In this document: one piece after another, positions 1-15,125 of the stretch
How the letters are laid out: each line of letters starts with the position of its first letter
Position numbering within the stretch: the first letter of the stretch is position 1
The notes under the pieces: generated by a model
Databases searched by the model: none
What the model was told of the DNA's origin: nothing
The model's input: only the letters and a program-made list of their open reading frames with translations
Made by a program: the position numbers and the translations under genes
From: Druceiella hillmani
Lineage: Eukaryota > Arthropoda > Insecta > Lepidoptera > Hepialidae
Direction of reading: 5' to 3'
Length of the DNA: 64,000 nt
NCBI GenBank assembly: GCA_039881145.1
Contig: JAYKKI010000060.1
Location: forward strand, 10,006,501 to 10,070,500

Positions 1-115
1 AAATTTATTTTAACTCGATAGCTCTATACATTCCTGAGAAAAAGGGTCATGGTAGAGCGACAGACGTACAACAAAGTGATATAAGGGTTTCTTTTTTCCT
101 TTTGAGGTATAGAAT
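1..115 (+). repeat. Decayed lepidopteran-type interspersed repeat, partial
   Basis: The block reads as a worn repeat end: a stretch around CCTGAGAAAAAGGGTC, then a GACAGACGTACAACAAAGTG segment, then a decayed 'AAGGGTTTC...CTTTTGAGGTAT' pair. From memory this matches a common moth-genome repeat ending in GGGTTCCG...CTTTTGAGGTACGGAACCC. It is cut by the window edge, so its 5' extent is unknown. No coding potential is visible. Confidence 0.5.
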
Positions 116-1855
116 ATTAAATATGATATAAAAATAGGGTGTTAGGAAATCTTTAAAGGACATCTCTAAATATTGTTCTGATATTTGATTAGCTTCCAAA
201 GGCATTTATTTATCTAGTTAATAAAAAAATATTCTGAAAGTGAAAACATTTTGTTAAAAAATTAATTTTGGATTATCAAAATAACATCAGAAGGCCAAAA
301 AAAGCAGAAAATACAAGCAATGACGTGAATGTAAAAGTTGTTGAATGCACCACAAAAATTAAAAATTAGTTTCCAAATTTCCTGAAAAAATAATGTAAAT
401 ATGCTATGTGTCCATTATAAAATAACCAAATAGTGAAGATTGTATTGTCTTTGTGTATTAATAATTTTTGAAGGATAGAGGAAAAATAAGTAGAATTTAA
501 TTTTAATTTTAAAGTGGCCGAAAATTTCATTTAATTTCTTTTGTTTTCTCAAACCTTCATGAATTTTTTAACGTACCATCGAAGTCATTTTTAATTTTAA
601 TAAAACAGTTTTAGTCCAAAATTTTACTTCGTGAATAAAAATATTGAAATTCAAATAATTTTCTGAAAAAGAAAATTTTTCTAAATTTTAAAACCTACAT
701 AAATTACTATCTCTTTGAACAACCTACTTATAATTGTCCGTGCATTACTTACCCTCTAGTCCTTTGTTTTAACAAGTGTATCATGTATAAGGTAAGGAAA
801 CCTAGGTAACACGTAATTTAATGAAAAATCAATACTTTGTATGGATTATTTATTAAATTTATCTTGAATTAATGTCTTATTCATACATTTAAACAATTTT
901 AACTAGGCGTTTTTGTTACTTTTTCTAGTTTGTGGAAATTATTTTTAAAATTATATCTTTAAGAAATTTGAAATATAACATAAACCCATATTTTATTAAT
1001 GACTTTGTTTCTTTTTTGTACCCGTAATTAACATCTGTAAGATTGTTAAACAATATAGCGAATTTAAGGTGAATGAACTAATTAGTAAAGAAGAAGAAAG
1101 CGTACCAGGTCACGGAGGTTGCGAATGGATTAAACTGGACAATATTTAGAATACGGCTGACTTTCATTTCACAAAACGATTTTTTTCACAATAACGCATT
1201 TATGCGTGAAGCGTAATAACTCAAAATTTAAGATGTGAGAAAAAAATATTAGAAATGAAATATGGGATAAACAGATAGAATATTAATACTCTTGCAGTTT
1301 TTTCTTAACAAGCAAATGAAAAAAATCACTTAATATATAGTTTAGCAAAAAAAAAACTATGCTACGATTAGACCCAATTTTTAAAAAATATTCCTTTAGA
1401 ATAATAATTATTTTAACTATTTGGGAACATAGTCAACAATTTACTTTTAATCAGGCCAAAAAAGTTCTATTAAATATAGTCTGCAAAGTATTTGATTTTT
1501 ATAAATAACCAAAATCGCTTAATTTAATATTTTATAGAATCCAACTTTGGTATTTGCCAAGGCAAAAATATTCATCAAATATTTCTAATTTTAACTACGG
1601 AAATGTAATAATATATTCCTCTTTTTTTAGTAATTTATAAAATTTTCATTATATTTTTGTGCTTTACAAATTTAATTTATGCAACATTTTTAAATTTTGA
1701 GACAATCGGTTCATACGGTTACCTGTCATAGCCCTAATATATATTTTAACACTACGATTTGGTAACGGCACCTATAAGAAACGCACAATTGACACATTAT
1801 AATCAAGAATCATTGACCCCAAAATCAATATTTTGGTTGATGAATATCATCATCA
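116..1855. other. AT-rich non-coding stretch, nothing recognised
   Basis: I find no convincing open frame, RNA gene or strong repeat here. The sequence is dominated by A and T runs with short GC-richer patches, for example around 1090-1160, that carry no recognisable motif. Confidence 0.6.
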
Positions 1856-2187
1856 TCATATATATTAATACGCTAAGGTTATAAGTTGTTACTCTCCCTT
1901 TTTAGAAAAAACCTCACAACTAATCCACATAAATTATATACCATTTTATAGATAATTGCTTGCTCTACCGGCATCCACAACTAAAAAATTTATTATTGCT
2001 ATTGTTTTTGCAAATTAATTAATTATTAATTTCAAATCCACTCACGTATAAATAAAGTGGCGCTTTAGCTCAATGCTTTTGATATTTGCGCCTCTATATG
2101 TCAATTTTAGTAAAATATTTGTTTGATCTATCATCTGAGCTTCATAATGGAATAAATAATGCGAAGACTTCGCACGGGTCACGCTAG
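1856..2187 (+). mobile_element. Non-autonomous Helitron, copy A (internally deleted)
   Basis: The element starts with TCATATATATTAATACG after an A and ends with CTAG before a T, the A^T insertion context of Helitrons. A stem TGCGAAG-A-CTTCGCA lies about 12 bases before the CTAG end, as expected for a Helitron 3' hairpin. No Rep or helicase frame is present, so it would depend on enzymes supplied elsewhere. It is 332 bp against 411 bp in the two full copies. About 80 bp is missing near 2028, between TTAA microhomologies, and that lost block contains a second small hairpin. Its 5' end may instead lie at 1847, because a (TCA)4 run precedes the core end here and also in copy D. Confidence 0.85.
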
Positions 2188-2367
2188 TTTTTGAATAATC
2201 ACCCAATAACGAACTTTAACAGGAAAAGAATCGAATTTATATGATCAATAAAGAAGCGAAGCGTGGCCACCAGATCCGTTAGAAATAACATTTATTTTAT
2301 ACAATAATAATGTGAAAATAAAAAGTAAATATTACGTATTGAAAAGAAATAAAATATTATTGATATA
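2188..2367. other. Short AT-rich spacer
   Basis: The spacer between the Helitron and the following hairpin shows no coding potential. Confidence 0.5.
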
Positions 2368-2408
2368 AGATGGACAAAAAGAGCACACCTAGCTCTTTTT
2401 GTCCATCT
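2368..2408. repeat. Perfect 17-bp inverted repeat (hairpin)
   Basis: AGATGGACAAAAAGAGC at 2368-2384 is followed by a 7-base loop and its exact reverse complement at 2392-2408. The stem is long for chance and could form a stable hairpin in RNA or DNA. There is no T-tract context to make it a Pol III terminator and no gene to regulate. It may be the tip of an old fold-back element. Confidence 0.7.
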
Positions 2409-3089
2409 TTCTCGATCCTTTCGTGTTTTGAGAGATGAGATCGCAGTGAAATACAAAAAAAGTTAGGTTTATTTCCGATTCACTTTTTGCTACGATCTTA
2501 TTTTTCAACATAAGGACTTACACTATCGTGGTTAGTTTCAGTTTAAAACGTATCTATATCTTTGAATGAAAAATACTCATAAATAATTGTAAAAATCATA
2601 ATAAAGATAACTTTCTAATGTTAACGCAAATATTTGAAAAAAAAAAATGTAAACAAAATCAGTTAAATATATAATAATAAATGAAAATTACAAATCAAAT
2701 AGCAAAACTGGATAGCACAGATGTGTTTTAATTAAGTTATCACGTTGTTATCTGATAATAAAAGTAAGGAAACCAATATCTATGATATAACTCCAAAAGA
2801 GTAGTTATATTCGCAGACAGAAAACTCCATAAATAAATCAAAGTTTTACAAGAGAAACGTAACTTTCATCTTTTTTCAGCACACTGGACAATACCTGAAC
2901 CATACTTCAAAAGGTTAGTGAACTGCTTTCATTAACTGGTAAAAAATACTGAAAGGCTCTAGAAAGCATTGCAGTTGAGAGAGACATTCTATTTTGACAT
3001 TATTGAATGCATCATGTGAATGCACTTCTCGAACCAGTTTGTCAGACTCGTTTTGCAAATATTAGATAATTATCGAAATTAACAATCAG
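2409..3089. other. AT-rich non-coding stretch
   Basis: No open frame or recognised element stands out here. Confidence 0.5.
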
Positions 3090-3290
3090 AAAATGAAGTA
3101 CGACGCGTGTGGTGAATGTGTTGCCAACAGTGTTATGTAATTAAAGACGGTGTGTTGCAAACATCTTGTGATTCATAAATACGTGCGAGCGTTGCGTTGT
3201 CTTTGAAAACCCCGCTGAAGAAAGAGTTCTACTTGAGCCGATGTGATAGAAAATATGCAACAACGATTTATTGCTTGGTCAAAGATGTCT
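3090..3290. other. GC-richer block, possible conserved non-coding segment
   Basis: The local base composition rises, with several CpGs (GTACGACGCGTGTGG, ACGTGCGAGCGTTGCG), against a strongly AT-rich background. No frame is open for more than a few tens of codons. It could be an enhancer, an untranslated exon or an old repeat. Confidence 0.25.
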
Positions 3291-6200
3291 TTTGTGCTGT
3301 TCAACTGTTTTAAACACCGACATTATTTTTCGGCATTTAACTTTCGTTTAGTTTCTCTTATGTAACATATACATATATATTTTATGTATATTATGTCATA
3401 TATACATATAATTTATGCTCATGCAATTAATATTTTTACAATTCTATTTTAATTGCCAATAACGCAAAGAACATATATTGAAGCAAAGAGTTGGTTTAAT
3501 TAAATTTGTTTTGTTAACTGAATCTACCTTGCGTTTTTAAATTTGTCGTAATTTACAAATATTCTTTTCCTTATAAATTGAAATGACCACGGACATTCAT
3601 TAACAAAGTGAAAACAATTATAATATGCTAGCTGTTATACAGGACTTTGTACGGGAAGAATAGTATCTTCTTGAAATTAAAAGTATTGTATGTTTATAAA
3701 CACATAAATTGTAACAAAACTTCAAGAAGATCTGGTAAATAGTTGAGTCATGAAATTGGAACAAATAACCAATTTATTGTAGTAAATGAACTGTAGTAAA
3801 TTTCCCATTTACTACAGTATTTTAAATAAGTTATAAAGAAATTAAGGAAAAAATATCTAAACATATCTCTTAGCAGCAGGAATAGTTTTATATAAATCTT
3901 AAAAAATAACTTAGGCATTTGATGAATTATTAACGTAACTTAAATTTCGCTACCACCATATACTTTTTCTTCTGATAATTAAAACACATTTGTTTACATG
4001 ACCTTTACACCACTAGTAAGAGTTTCTTTCCCAAAATGTCGTAAATTGTAGGTCTCTTCTACTATACAGTTTCAATTAATTATACAAAAAAACTGTTCTA
4101 ATAAAAATGTAAAACATGTGTTTAATAACAAATTTTGTAGCAAAAATGCCATCTAATTTTTTCAATATCAATTTTGAAACCCCAATTAATCCGCTTCATG
4201 GTTGTATTTAAAAAAATCTTCTTTAGTTGGTACTCATCCCATATATAGAAATACTGTACAAAATTTCAACTATTTTGAATCAGCAGTATAAATTGTGCGT
4301 TCATTTATCGTACAATCAGCCAGTTTCTTAGTTTGTCTGGGTATAGATAAAATAAAAAAAATAGGAAACAAAAAAAGTAACTTGTATTTTACATAAGTTG
4401 TAAACAATAAATAAAATAAAAATATTTAAAATAAAATGGTAATATTAAAATACCCGAAATAGTTTTTAACTCGCAACGTAATTAATTAAGAAATAATTGG
4501 TATTTCATAAAAAAACAATAGTTTTGTCTTCAATTTCTATCGACATAATTATAAAATACATGTGACTTACACTTATACTTTTTAATTACATTCGTATGAA
4601 TTGTGATTTTATTGCTTTATTTTATTTTCTACACTACAATTAATATTTATATGTATTTGTACCTTATTATGTGTTGATAGAGCACACAGTAGTCTTGCGA
4701 AAGATTTTCTCTGATATGATACTAGCTTAATTATAAGTTTAATTTACCTTCTTTCATAATTCATTAAACAATGATAAATTACAAACTACCAACGCGTATT
4801 CATAAGGCAGCAAGTAACTATACTACAAAGCGACATAGAGTAAACTTTAGGAAATTATTTTTTGATCTAAAAATGTCTTTAAAATCGATGCCGGGTGTGG
4901 TGAGGAAATCACGCCTAAATAAGCGACAGTTTCAAACTTATTAACTCAGCTAAAAATAGACACAATACACACAATTCTGGTCATTGCAACATTAAGAATG
5001 AAATTTTTATCAGTACTACTTTAAATTTATACTAAAAAAAGATATTAGTCAAATGTAAATGTTTCTTCAACTTATTGATGGCTAAACTAAAAAAATTAAT
5101 TAAAAAATGAAACAATTAATTTATTTTTTGAGTTTACCTTATTGATGTTCTCATCCAATGTATTATTATTTTCTCAAGTCTTTCAAACTCAAGTAACTAA
5201 ACTAGGGGAGATGGACAATATTTATTGCACATTTAAGTCCTATTACTAATTAAAAAATATAAATAGAACTTAAATTTCATTACAAAAGAACAATGAAACG
5301 TTACTGTACTCGACCTGATCCGCGTGAAAAAATTCGCAATTAACTTGTCATACACTTAAAGTGGGCGAATTTTTCTGTATTAAAAAAAATTATTTTCTTA
5401 CATGTGAATTAAATTATACACGTCCCATATTTTGTGCAAATAAGTTTAATAACGAAAATCTAGAAATTATAAAGCTGTGACAGATGGCCAGACGAACTTA
5501 GGAATCGTTCGTTTAAAGACAACTTTTTTCCTCAATTTGGTTTAAAAAGTAGATACCTAATAATGTAAAATTCTAAAAAAATAATAGCTCGTTGTTATAA
5601 GTGTAATTTATTATAATAAATTTATTACTCAAAATATTAATACTAGTAATGTTAATACCAACAAATTTTGCACTAATAACAGTTGTACAATAAACTTAAA
5701 GTTAATGCAATAATGTTTTATTTTAGTAATATGATAATACAAGACAGTAAGCTATTTTTAGTAACTTATTTTTTCTGCCAAAAATGCAACAAATTCCTAA
5801 ATTTAACTTATGAATTAACGTCTTAATATTAAATTTGAAACAACAATATTTTGACTTCCTGGAAAGATTATATGGTATTCCTGATACATTTATTCACTAC
5901 CAAAAATGAAGTGATTTTGAGGAAATATATATACCAAAATATTATCTTAAAATATTTTTTTCAAATTTACGACCTATCTATTAAATTAATAATTCAAAGG
6001 CTTTTAAAGAAATTACGAGACTAAATGCAGTCATAAAAATCATCTATCCCTAAATGGTAGATATCTGCAACTAAATTTCAATCTTATTCACGAAAAATAT
6101 TAGGAACTTGGCTTTAGTCTCAAATACTGTTGATCATAGTATTTCCAGCAAGTTATACTGAAGAAGTTTGAAGTAGAATTGATTGAAACTAAAATTCACC

Positions 6201-7287
6201 TTCATAAAATATATATTGAATATTGTTGAATATTATGAATACTGTTAAAGGTCCTTGGACAAATTAGAATTCCACCAGAATCTGTGCATTCGTTTCATCC
6301 TCAGCCTTAAAAAAAGTCTTCAATAATAAACACATATCATGATTGACGCCATCATTTAGGTAAATCTGATATATCTAACTTCTAGGGTTACTCCCGAAAA
6401 CATAACTACAATGTATAAATGTAATGAAAGAATTAAAGTTGCATTAAATACGTGTTAAAAAAACTACATGTCCTCATTATTAAAGTTCATTGTTCTTATT
6501 ATTGATTTATAAAATTCTTAGATTCCTGTACATACGAAAACTAGTTTTATGGAAAGAATCTAAACATTTTTCTGTTTCTTAAAGTTAAGAATATTTTCCA
6601 ATTTTATCTTTTTTTAACGCGTAACACATTCACTAGAAAAATACAGCAAAACAGATATAGCGAAAAAAATTAACGGTTCCACAGCACTGGCTTTCTAGAT
6701 CAAATACGTTCATTAAAATTACCTGATATAAATTCTTTCATATTTATGTACATGTTTATTCTATATTGTCGACATTTTTTTTTATAATCAACGACTTACT
6801 AAATAATTCACATTATGTTTAGTTCAAATCTTAAATAAATTTTGTAGTTTTTCTAATGTAAATTTCAGTGATTCTAATGTAAATTATTATAAAGTGACTA
6901 TGGAGCACTATAGTTACTCTTGCCTTTTTTTTATGACGTCGTACTTTTTGTATCGTATGAGGTGAAGCATAGTAATATACTATGAAATAAAATCAGAATT
7001 TAGTTGAACATTTAGAACATATACATAAAAATAGTTGCCAGACGTAAATATGTTGAGACTTTGCTCCAAAAATTGGTTCCGAATGAAAAGCTTATGACGG
7101 AAACATTTTAATATATAGTCAAACATATGTGCCCACAGTTGTTTGCAGTAACTGTTGCAGTAACATTACGTGCCCACAACCCATCTGCAAGTTCATGAAA
7201 CTTCTTAGTTTCGAAATCAATTTTATCTTAGTAATGGTGATAATATTAAAAACTTATTAACAACTAAAACAAACAAAAGCTTATTGT
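3291..7287. other. AT-rich stretch with repeat debris
   Basis: I see no gene. Around 4140-4330 a segment with ACTGTACAAAATTTCAACT and TCGTACAATCAGCCAGTTTC resembles the wording of decayed moth interspersed repeats, but this is only a recollection. The rest is low-complexity AT-rich DNA. Confidence 0.45.
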
Positions 7288-7328
7288 TTAGCATTATGAA
7301 AATTTAATAACAATTTACATAATGCTAA
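7288..7328. repeat. 11-bp perfect inverted repeat
   Basis: TTAGCATTATG at 7288-7298 pairs exactly with CATAATGCTAA at 7318-7328 across a 19-base AT-rich loop. It is short, so it may be chance in AT-rich DNA. Confidence 0.4.
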
Positions 7329-8225
7329 GCAAATATACAATTGTAATTACGTGACGGTTTTTTCTCCATTGCTGTTCTTAATGACAATGTAAAAATGACC
7401 TACCTAAGATGCATTCTGCAGGAAGTCCGTTCGAGAGGAAACATTGTATGAAATGAATGGCTGTATGCAACAAAATTATCCGAGAATGCATTATGTCATC
7501 GCTTTCTAATGATAAAATTAGGAATGTTTGGATAATAATAATAATGTTACATGCATAACCGGAAAAAGATGCAATTATTTAGGTAAATATATTTTTTGAC
7601 ATGATTCATTTATGACAGCTACTTAGTTACATATTCTTACTTTAAAAACGAATACATATAATTTAAAATATGTATCCGAATTAGTAAATTCTTTGCGAAT
7701 CATATCCTTTGAATTCGAAAGAACCACTATTTTAAGAATGCTGTCTATTAGTTCATTTATATTTAGAGACATTAGGCAAGCAATTAAATTAGCAAAAAAG
7801 TACGAATATACGTACAAGACTTTCTTTTAGATTTTTTAGATATATACAAAGACGGTCGATTTTTAATTCTCTACCTTGATGAATGGGGTTTCATCGAAAC
7901 AATCCCTTAAGTAGGGTGCAAGTGCATTTCAAAACATTTTTTTATAGTGGTGTGAGTGATTGCGAGAAGTCGACTATAAAAACCTAATTCTTATAAGCTC
8001 TATCTCAAAAACAACAAAAATTGGGTAGCTATAATCTATATCTAATACAGAACATATTCTCCACTTAAAAAGCAAATATTAAGAATTTATGTATATAATA
8101 AAGTACAAAAGTGATAAAGAAATAAATTAGAACACTTTCCCACACCTTTGAAAGATATACTAAGTTAATGTATTTACCTATCTTTAAAAAAATCATATTA
8201 ATATTTGTAAATAGTTTTTTTAGAA
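7329..8225. other. AT-rich non-coding stretch
   Basis: The only long frame, a minus-strand 64-codon one at 7623-7817, has a composition expected from AT-rich DNA and no recognisable domain. Confidence 0.5.
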
Positions 8226-8351
8226 ATACTAGATACTATTATATATTTAAATATTTATATGTATTTAACAATATACAGAACTCTCCAAAACCAGAGTTCT
8301 GTGTACCGTTAAATACATATAAATATTTAAATATATAATATTATCTAGTAT
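8226..8351. repeat. 126-bp near-complete palindrome with nested hairpin
   Basis: Arms at 8226-8270 and 8308-8351 are reverse complements with only small differences. Each arm carries ATATTTAAATATTTATAT flanked by ACTAGATA-type ends. Inside them ACAGAACTCT and AGAGTTCTGT form a second perfect stem around the loop CCAAAACC. The whole could fold as one long hairpin, as expected for a small fold-back MITE or a hairpin-RNA precursor. I could not define a clear target-site duplication and there is no open frame. Confidence 0.75.
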
Positions 8352-8601
8352 TATCTATAGCATTACTCCATAAAAATAAAACTAACAAATTTATTTGGTG
8401 TCATTATTTTACCTCCTTGTGACGTTTTAGTTTTGGAAGCAACTATTTCATATATTTGTAAAATATGTAGCTACAGGGCACTGATATAAAAAGTAGATAT
8501 TAAAAACCTGATTGAAAAACTGGTTAAACAGCCAGCTACAAACAGAAAAATATCAATCAGCTACAACCAAAAAACAGTGAGCCGTCACGGGACGTCTGGC
8601 A
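8352..8601. other. AT-rich spacer
   Basis: Nothing recognised. The segment lies between the palindrome and the GC-rich inverted-repeat block. Confidence 0.4.
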
Positions 8602-8985
8602 GATGTGAAACATCGTACATACGTGTTCGTACATAATATGCATTAAAGACAAGATTATTACAGGAACTAAATACAGCATAATGAAAAAATAAATTATTAC
8701 GAATTTCTTATAGAAAATGGTGACTTTATTTAATAAATATTTATTTACAATTAATACAAAATTAATAAAGCACAGGTTATGTGTACCGTAGTAAACAACA
8801 GCATCGAACTGAGTGAGGAGGGGGTCGCGTAGTCGGTTGCGCATGGCGACACGTCGCCATACCGTACACTCTACTACATATAGACTATATATATACCTTG
8901 TATATAACGTGGCGACCCGTCGCCACGGCAAGCGTCGCCACGCCGACGTTCCGGTTTATACCTGCTCCTATAGATGTTTCACATC
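8602..8985. repeat. GC-rich block with repeated GTCGCCA(C/T) palindromes, bounded by inverted 13-mers
   Basis: GATGTGAAACATC at 8602-8614 and its exact reverse complement at 8973-8985 bracket the block. Inside, ATGGCGAC-AC-GTCGCCAT (8843-8860) and CGTGGCGAC-CC-GTCGCCACG (8908-8927) are near-perfect dyads. A third GTCGCCACG lies at 8934-8942. The block has many CpGs. A 124-codon minus-strand frame (8557-8931) and a 74-codon plus-strand frame (8813-9037) cross it. Both show the dyads as repeated Arg/His or Trp-Arg-Arg motifs rather than a domain, so I do not call a gene. It may be a small mobile element or a clustered binding-site region. Confidence 0.45.
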
Positions 8986-9802
8986 AAAATACCCAACCAA
9001 CTGCGAAAAAAAACAAATAGATACGAACCAAAGATAAGGAGAATAATGGAAAAAATTATGTAGATACGATTTGTGTGCTGCTAATACGAGAATTTTGTGG
9101 GATTTTTCATTGGAATGTAACAATAACAGTACCGAACAGATCGTTGCTAGTGGCACCCAAACTACTATTAGTCCGTAATAAGCTGTGTATTATGAACGAG
9201 ATTTTAAGTCTTTTTTAATGATTTACCATAATAAAAAAAACGAAAAATAAAGTGAACAAAGTAACTACTGTATAACTTTGAGAAGAGAAATTTTGATACA
9301 TAGTTTAATATTACCGTTAAGGAACTATGAATAAAAGGGGTCATGTACGAGACGAATTCGCGTGAAAAAATCCGCCCCAAACCAAAGCAATTCAATATGA
9401 AATAAGTGTTAATATGATAATTTTTTTTCAGATTTTTCTTGTCGTTGTTTTAAGTTATAAAATTATGGATAAACTCATTAAGTATTTACTCAAAACATTT
9501 CTTAAGAGTTTTTAATGATCTTATATTTTGAGACTGTACATTTTAAAAAGTTTTATTTGATATTCCATACGATTGTACCATATTTCAGTTCCTACGTCAT
9601 GTGGTTTTTTTTTTAATATATCATGAGATATAATGAACAGATACCAGCTGATTCTATATAAGTGTTTCGTTTCGTTTTTAAGTGTAGGTTTTGTTAAGAG
9701 TAGTTTTATATAAAATATTTCAAATTTACAATACGTACCTGCCACATATTTTAAAACTAGCTTGGTAAATTGTATTTAGAAAGAAGTGGGTCAAACTCTA
9801 CT
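8986..9802. other. AT-rich non-coding stretch
   Basis: Several minus-strand frames of 62-74 codons occur, but they are hydrophobic, overlap no repeat family and have no recognisable motif. I treat them as chance. Confidence 0.5.
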
Positions 9803-9908
9803 GCGCCTAATATCTGTATAGACCTAAAAACCACCATAAACATATATTGTCTTACATTATGTATTGTCTAACAGCAAAACTAGAGAAGTTTTGCTGTTCA
9901 TTAGGTGC
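9803..9908. repeat. Nested inverted repeat (fold-back of about 105 bp)
   Basis: AACAGCAAAACT (9870-9881) and AGTTTTGCTGTT (9887-9898) form a perfect 12-bp stem with a 5-base loop. An outer pair, GCGCCTAAT near 9803-9811 and ATTAGGTGC near 9900-9908, extends the dyad with an unpaired left side. Confidence 0.5.
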
Positions 9909-11035
9909 AATAAAAGGAATTACAAAGGACTGAGCATCACGAATGCGGGCCAAGTAGCCTAGCCCATCACGATAGTTTCAGAGATTTTACCCAATGAGGA
10001 AATTTTATTTAAAGCTCCGATGTTTTTTGCAAATTTAACAAAATTTATAAGCGTCAGTTCGATCTTGGCTGTCAAAGGGTTGACAACATTTTAATAAACA
10101 TCACATATTGAAAATCTGTGTCAAACAATTAATTTTTGTGAGCGTTAATAAAATAAGTCGCTAGTGTTGGAACAGTTTAATAATAATTAGATATTGTTAT
10201 TTCAGCTATCCGCCCCATAACAGGTTGAACTCGTTCTACTAATACTTTAGTATTTTTATTAAAATTTTTACACATGTTAGTATTATTGTGTATCGAGCAA
10301 ATAAATTTTCAAAGCTGTGAAAAGTTAGGAATTTCTCAAAGACTATTAGATTTTAAATCGTATTAATAATGTCCCAATATACTTCAGGTAAACTTCCAGC
10401 AAGGCTATTTTTTTGATTTTCATTTTTCAGTTTCGAAGATGTATGGGGAGGGGTTGTCTTTGTTTAAGAATGCCCCTTAAACCATCTTTTATGAAGTTTT
10501 TCTAAAATTTTTTTTAAGATACCTATAATTCACCCTTTCAATCCATATCCTTTGAAATAAGACAATAATTAAAAAATATATATTAGTTTAATATTATCGT
10601 CCCTATAATATATCCATTCAAATATTTTTATTGAAAGCTATGGAGGTATGTGAAAGCTATAATATTCGATAATTGTCTCAAATTTTAAGTCTCTCTTTCG
10701 TAGATTGTATAAAGGCTCCGTATTTTTTTTTGTCTTAAAAGTTTAGAAATAATTTCTTCTGTAGATTTTTTAACATTACATTATACATTGGTTGAAAGTT
10801 TAAATATGATCAAACGTTTTTCACGTAGTAGTACACATTTTACAATTACGGAAAAAAAATAAATCCCATCCAGCCGTGCGGCGTACCAATTCCGATATCT
10901 GAATATAAAATATACCCTTTTGTCATAACTTTGAGCGAAAAAACATGGAAATTTGCTGCGACATTGTTTCAATGTTTTACTTTGCATAAAAGTTTATAGT
11001 CATACATACATATAAAAAAAACTTGCCAACGTTCT
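9909..11035. other. AT-rich non-coding stretch
   Basis: No gene recognised. A 68-codon minus-strand frame at 10781-10987 shows no domain. Confidence 0.5.
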
Positions 11036-11210
11036 CATTTTCCCGGGGTGGATCCCAGATGCGGCCAATGTGAAAATAACTTATTCAATTTATTCACCCC
11101 TCGATCATTTTCACGAGAACAGGCCAGGACCGCAAATGTGAATCCCTGGAAGCGGAGACATAATTGTAAAAGCGCAAATGTAATTTCTGCAAATTTCGTT
11201 TCACAACTTT
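11036..11210. promoter_or_regulatory. GC-rich block with repeated (C/G)CAAATGT-like motifs, possible enhancer
   Basis: Against the AT-rich background this block is clearly GC-richer. It repeats a short motif: GGCCAATGTGAAAAT, CCGCAAATGTGAATCC and GCGCAAATGTAATTT. It lies directly before a long AT microsatellite. No frame is open. The regulatory label is an inference from composition and motif spacing only. Confidence 0.25.
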
Positions 11211-11211
11211 G

Positions 11212-14315
<3,104 letters not shown>

Positions 14316-14480
14316 ACATTTTAGGGTTCCGTACATACAGAGGAAATAAGGAAGCCATATATGACCACTCACGTGTCTGCTAGATACGTCATATATGGCT
14401 CGTCTGTCACAACCAATTTCCTTAGAAACTATACGCCATACAAACCTGACATCCAACATAGTAACACACTTTATTAATCC
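14316..14480. repeat. Decayed interspersed repeat with 13-bp palindrome
   Basis: The block opens with TTAGGGTTCCGTAC, a phrase shared by many moth repeats. It holds AGCCATATATGAC (14353-14365) and its exact reverse complement (14388-14400). It is GC-richer than its surroundings. A 127-codon minus-strand frame crosses it, but the frame's character changes between this block and the AT-rich flank, so I do not regard it as a gene. Confidence 0.45.
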
Positions 14481-15029
14481 ATATAAACTAGCTAATTTTT
14501 TAAACGTATTGATATGAAAAAAAAAATTAGAAAATGAATATAAAAAAAAATTTTTAATTTTATGTATCATATGGGATAACATTTGAAAGGATTTCTAATG
14601 AAAAACACAAATATTGAAGAAATTTGTTCTTAATTTTAAATTGAATATTTAAAAAGATATTGTAAAACTATATGAAAACAAGGCATTCCCGTCTTATTTT
14701 AGAAATTATAAAATAAAAAATTTAAAAGAAAGTTGGTCAAATCTGACTATAATTTAAAGTAATATTTGAAATAACTATCATGTTAGGTCTGTGGAAGACG
14801 TAGAGGCAATAAATTTAAGTTTTAAAATTTTATACTTGTTGGCAGTTTAATAGAAATACTACGAACCCTTAAATAGTTATAAATGCCTGTATATATGGGT
14901 ATCAAACTTATGTGGAGTGAGATCTCCTTGTACTTCAAAGATTTTTTCAATATTGCATAAAATTAACCGTGTGTTGTATCTGGTAACTTACGTTACGTGA
15001 ATTAGCAATACTCAGTAAAGTTCTGTCTC
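14481..15029. other. AT-rich non-coding stretch
   Basis: Nothing recognised. Confidence 0.45.
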
Positions 15030-15125
15030 TAAGTAAAACAAGATTGAAAATGGCTACAATGTTTTTTCAGGAGTTTTTTGCGTGAAGCCTGAACGAACAA
15101 ACAAACAGAGACAGAGAGAAATTTG
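15030..15125 (+). repeat. Decayed lepidopteran-type repeat fragment
   Basis: The end TTTTTGCGTGAAGCCTGAAC, followed by GAACAAACAAACAGAGACAG, resembles the common ending of lepidopteran transposon families with an ACAAACAAACAGACAGA run. It is short and worn. Confidence 0.4.

Noticed and set aside
8557..8931. 124-codon minus-strand frame
   Set aside because: It joins a GC-rich dyad block to AT-rich sequence, changes character abruptly and shows no domain.
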